Shown one piece after another: positions 5,056 to 7,030 of a stretch of 7,030 nt of DNA. Both the position numbers and the translations under genes were made by a program. The DNA lies in the NCBI GenBank assembly GCA_028288905.1, contig JAQGHJ010000127.1, forward strand, positions 1-7,030. Direction: 5' to 3'. The notes below the pieces were generated by a model. That model worked only from the letters and a program-made list of their open reading frames with translations, was not told where the DNA came from and did not search any database. This DNA is from Phycisphaerales bacterium. Its GTDB lineage: Bacteria > Planctomycetota > Phycisphaerae > Tepidisphaerales > Tepidisphaeraceae. Numbering within the stretch: position 1 is the first letter of the stretch; every line of letters begins with the position of its first letter.

Positions 5056-6768
5056 TTGCCCGACCGGATCGACCCTTTCCTGCCGCTCGCCGCCGTTGTA
5101 GCCCCGGACGACGCTCCGCCGCCGCGGCGGCTCGACGTCGCCGTCCTCGTCGCGCTCGTCCTCATGCTCGCGACGGTCGCGTACGCGCTGCGGTGTGGCA
5201 CCCCGCTGATCTGGGACGGGTCGTACCAGCTCGGCGAGATGCTGATCGCCGGCGAGCCGTACGCGTACCTCACCCGGTTCCACACGCTGATCGTCTGGCG
5301 GCCGGTCGTGTGGGCGATGCGGTGGACGGACGACGTCCCGACGCTCCAGGCGATCTACGGGGCGCCCTTCCTGCTCGCCCCGGTCGTCGGGCTGGCGGCC
5401 AGCTGGTGGTTCGTCCGCCGCCGGCAGCCGGGGCTGGTCGTGTGGGCGGCGGTGGGCATTCTGGCGACCGCGCTGCCGGGGCAGATCTTCGTCATCAACG
5501 ACAGCGTGTTCCAGCAGCACCTGTTCTGGCCCGTGTTCGTCGGGCTGCTCGTGCCGCTGACCCGGCCGCAGCGGGTCGCGTGGTACGGGCTGGTCGTGTT
5601 CCAGTTCGCCCACCAGATCGGGCTGGTGCTGCTGGCCGGCGGGTGCGGGGCGGCGTTGCTGGTCGCCCTGTTCGCCCGGGACCGCGCCGACCGCCGCCGG
5701 CTGCTGCTGGCGGCCGCGCTGGCGGCGCTGCTGGCGGCCGCCATGGCGGGGAAGGTGTGGCTGACCAGCCGGCCGACCAGCCCGTACTACGACTCGTTCG
5801 CCGCGGCCGAGGCGACGTGGCAGGTGGCCCAGCAGCGGTGGTGGCGGTCGGTGACCGGGCTGCCGTTCCGCGGGCTGAAGCTCGTCTACCTGGCGGCCGC
5901 CCTGCTCGCCCTGCACGGCTGGTTGGCCGGCGGCGGCAAACAGGCGGTAGGAGCCGGGCGTGCCCGCCGGCGGCTGGCCGCCGGAGCCGCTGGGCTGACC
6001 GTGCTGGCGATCGTGGGGGTCGCGCTCGTCTGGGGCTACTGGTCTGGCGACCCGCGGCGGTGGGAAGGGGCGATTGATTACCGCCGGTGGGTCGTGCCAC
6101 TGACGGTCCCGGCCTTCCTGCTGGCGACGGTCGAAGTGGCCGTGCGGGCGAGACGAAAAGGACCTTCAGGTTCCTCGCCCGTTGCCGACACGACCAATCC
6201 GAACCTGCTCCATCGCCCCGCCCGGGAAGGCGGGGTAGTGACCGGCACCGGACGCTCGGAAAGCACCGGACCCCACCCTTCCGGGTGGGGCAACGCGGGG
6301 GGACGAAACGCGGCACTCTCCGGCGTGGGACCGTTGGCGCTCCGGTCCGTCGTGGTCGTCCTGCTCGCGGGGCTGTTCGCCCTCGTCCTGGCTCGCCAAA
6401 GTCGCGGGTACAAGGCGCTGGCCGACCGGTTGGCGGCCAACCTGGCGGCCAGCCCGGCGACGCTCGTGCGGGTCGGACCGGACCACGGGTGGCTCAACGG
6501 CACCCCGCTCGACCACTGGCCGATCACCTGGCTCGCCCTGGAACTCCAGGGCAAGCGGCCGACGAAGTGGTTCGTGTCGCCGGAGCTGAAGCCGGGGCAG
6601 TTGGACCTGGTCCGCGACCCCCGCCGGCCGCTCGTGGCGGTCAGCCAGTGGTCGGTTATCCCGCCGACCCCCGGTCCGGGCGGATGGTTCGACCTCCGCG
6701 ACCTCGCCGCCCGGGCGGCGGAAGAGCTGAAGGCGGCGGAGTCGAAGTCGCCAACCGACGTTCGATAG
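5056..6768 (+). CDS. Multi-pass membrane protein of unknown function (planctomycete-type)
   Basis: A 570-residue integral membrane protein beginning at TTG. About ten hydrophobic helices are visible, near residues 27-46, 102-120, 127-147, 155-168, 173-207 (possibly two), 215-233, 275-292, 308-327, 345-363 and 429-447. They are followed by a ~120-residue soluble C-terminal part (448-570) ending in a charged helix. After helix 1 comes a loop with IWDGSYQLGEML (52-63) and YLTRFHTLIVWRPVVW (71-86). An acidic residue in the first outer loop recalls GT-C glycosyltransferases, but I cannot confirm that and assign no enzyme activity. The tract PGQIFVINDSVFQQHLFWPVF (141-161) also looks conserved; I recall similar unnamed proteins in planctomycetes. 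Residues about 367-416 are Gly/Ser/Arg/Pro-rich and unlike the rest. They coincide with a hairpin-rich DNA segment that may have been inserted. The gene stands alone after a terminator. Confidence 0.85.
   Translation: MPDRIDPFLPLAAVVAPDDAPPPRRLDVAVLVALVLMLATVAYALRCGTPLIWDGSYQLGEMLIAGEPYAYLTRFHTLIVWRPVVWAMRWTDDVPTLQAIYGAPFLLAPVVGLAASWWFVRRRQPGLVVWAAVGILATALPGQIFVINDSVFQQHLFWPVFVGLLVPLTRPQRVAWYGLVVFQFAHQIGLVLLAGGCGAALLVALFARDRADRRRLLLAAALAALLAAAMAGKVWLTSRPTSPYYDSFAAAEATWQVAQQRWWRSVTGLPFRGLKLVYLAAALLALHGWLAGGGKQAVGAGRARRRLAAGAAGLTVLAIVGVALVWGYWSGDPRRWEGAIDYRRWVVPLTVPAFLLATVEVAVRARRKGPSGSSPVADTTNPNLLHRPAREGGVVTGTGRSESTGPHPSGWGNAGGRNAALSGVGPLALRSVVVVLLAGLFALVLARQSRGYKALADRLAANLAASPATLVRVGPDHGWLNGTPLDHWPITWLALELQGKRPTKWFVSPELKPGQLDLVRDPRRPLVAVSQWSVIPPTPGPGGWFDLRDLAARAAEELKAAESKSPTDVR
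6152..6308 (+). repeat. Hairpin-rich segment in the membrane-protein frame, flanked by a 7-bp direct repeat
   Basis: GACGAAA occurs at 6152-6158 and 6302-6308, exactly 150 bases apart and in the same codon phase. Between them lie three inverted repeats: an imperfect one at 6158-6175, CCCCGCC/GGCGGGG at 6216-6235, and CCCCACCC-TTCC-GGGTGGGG at 6271-6290. The encoded ~50 residues are low in hydrophobicity and sit between two membrane helices. This looks like a small non-coding repeat element carried in frame, with GACGAAA as a possible target duplication. Chance repetition of seven bases cannot be excluded. Confidence 0.45.
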
Positions 6769-6802
6769 GGCTAACTTGGCGGGCGGGGGACGCGGGGCGA
6801 GG

Positions 6803-6857
6803 ACACGCGACGCGAAGGCGCGAAGAGCGCGAGGGCAGACGCGAAGGGGAAGAGGGG
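6803..6857 (+). repeat. Degenerate GCGAAG-type intergenic repeat
   Basis: Downstream of the membrane-protein gene, the units ACGCGA, ACGCGAAGG, GCGAAGA, GCGAGGG and ACGCGAAGGG follow one another, a degenerate array of a GCGAAGR core. Arrays of this kind between genes are familiar to me from environmental bacterial genomes including planctomycetes; that is recollection, not a search. Confidence 0.4.
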
Positions 6858-6893
6858 AGTGGGGGAAGGGAGATTGGGTGGTTGGGGATCGGG
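6846..6893 (+). other. Seven-run G-tract, potential G-quadruplex
   Basis: G-runs at 6846-6849, 6854-6857, 6861-6865, 6868-6870, 6876-6878, 6884-6887 and 6891-6893 are separated by loops of 2-5 bases. Any four adjacent runs satisfy the usual G3+N1-7 quadruplex rule. It lies about 80 bases after the membrane-protein stop codon and on its coding strand. Confidence 0.5.
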
Positions 6894-6943
6894 TCGTGCC
6901 GGCATTGCCGCGCCTGCCTGACCGTCCACCCGCCCGCACGGAT

Positions 6944-6973
6944 GTCATCCTGAGCGGAGCGAAGGACCTCTCG
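6944..6973 (+). repeat. Dispersed-repeat-like motif (TCATCCTGAGCGGAGCGAAG core)
   Basis: The core at 6945-6964, continued by GACCTCT, resembles a motif often seen between genes in many phyla, whose reverse-strand translation reads like RSFAPLRMT. It probably represents a widespread dispersed repeat rather than coding sequence. The resemblance is from memory. Confidence 0.4.
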
Positions 6974-7008
6974 TCCACCGCGCAACCACGCTTGCGGTGC
7001 GGGGACAG

Positions 7009-7014
7009 TAGAAT
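7009..7014 (+). promoter_or_regulatory. Candidate -10 (TAGAAT) for a gene beyond the window
   Basis: TAGAAT matches the -10 consensus at five of six positions, with no clear -35. An AGGTGG sequence follows at 7022-7027. Together they suggest a rightward gene starting just past the window edge. Confidence 0.3.
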
Positions 7015-7030
7015 GGGAAATAGGTGGCCT

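Overview
The window is very GC-rich (by eye about 70 %, not counted) and carries five complete chromosomal genes. The mix of a planctomycete-looking orphan membrane protein, a WhiG/FliA-type sigma factor with no flagellar neighbours, long GC-rich intergenic gaps and degenerate dispersed repeats suggests a planctomycete, probably of the Gemmataceae. That assignment is inference from gene style and family resemblance, not from a marker gene.

Layout. (a) 25-786 (-) encodes a short-chain dehydrogenase/reductase (SDR). It is divergent from 937-1395 (+), an HxlR-family winged-helix regulator. The 150-bp gap between them holds a perfect inverted repeat (836-852), a 9-bp direct-repeat half-site exactly 42 bp away, and candidate promoters on both strands, which makes a compact regulator/target switch. 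(b) After a 303-bp gap, 1699-2298 (+) encodes riboflavin synthase (vitamin B2). It is followed after 122 bp by 2421-3458 (+), PdxA (vitamin B6), so two cofactor genes run in the same direction. (c) A 506-bp non-coding stretch precedes 3965-4846 (+), a sigma factor of the FliA/WhiG group. That stretch contains a near-consensus sigma-28 promoter (TAAAGTGG-N11-GCCGATGA, 3813-3839), which suggests that the sigma factor drives its own gene. A strong intrinsic terminator (4907-4942) ends the unit. (d) 5056-6768 (+) encodes a ~10-helix membrane protein of unknown function. It starts at TTG with a good ribosome binding site. Its reading frame contains a 150-bp (50-codon) hairpin-rich segment bounded by a 7-bp direct repeat, which looks like a small repeat element that entered in frame. 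(e) 6769-7030 is non-coding and holds a degenerate GCGAAG repeat, a seven-run G-tract, a dispersed-repeat-like motif and a possible promoter for a gene beyond the window.

No RNA gene, CRISPR array, transposase or phage gene was seen. The genes are mostly ordinary. The most noteworthy signals are regulatory (the sigma-28 autoregulation candidate and the HxlR operator) and structural (the in-frame repeat insertion).
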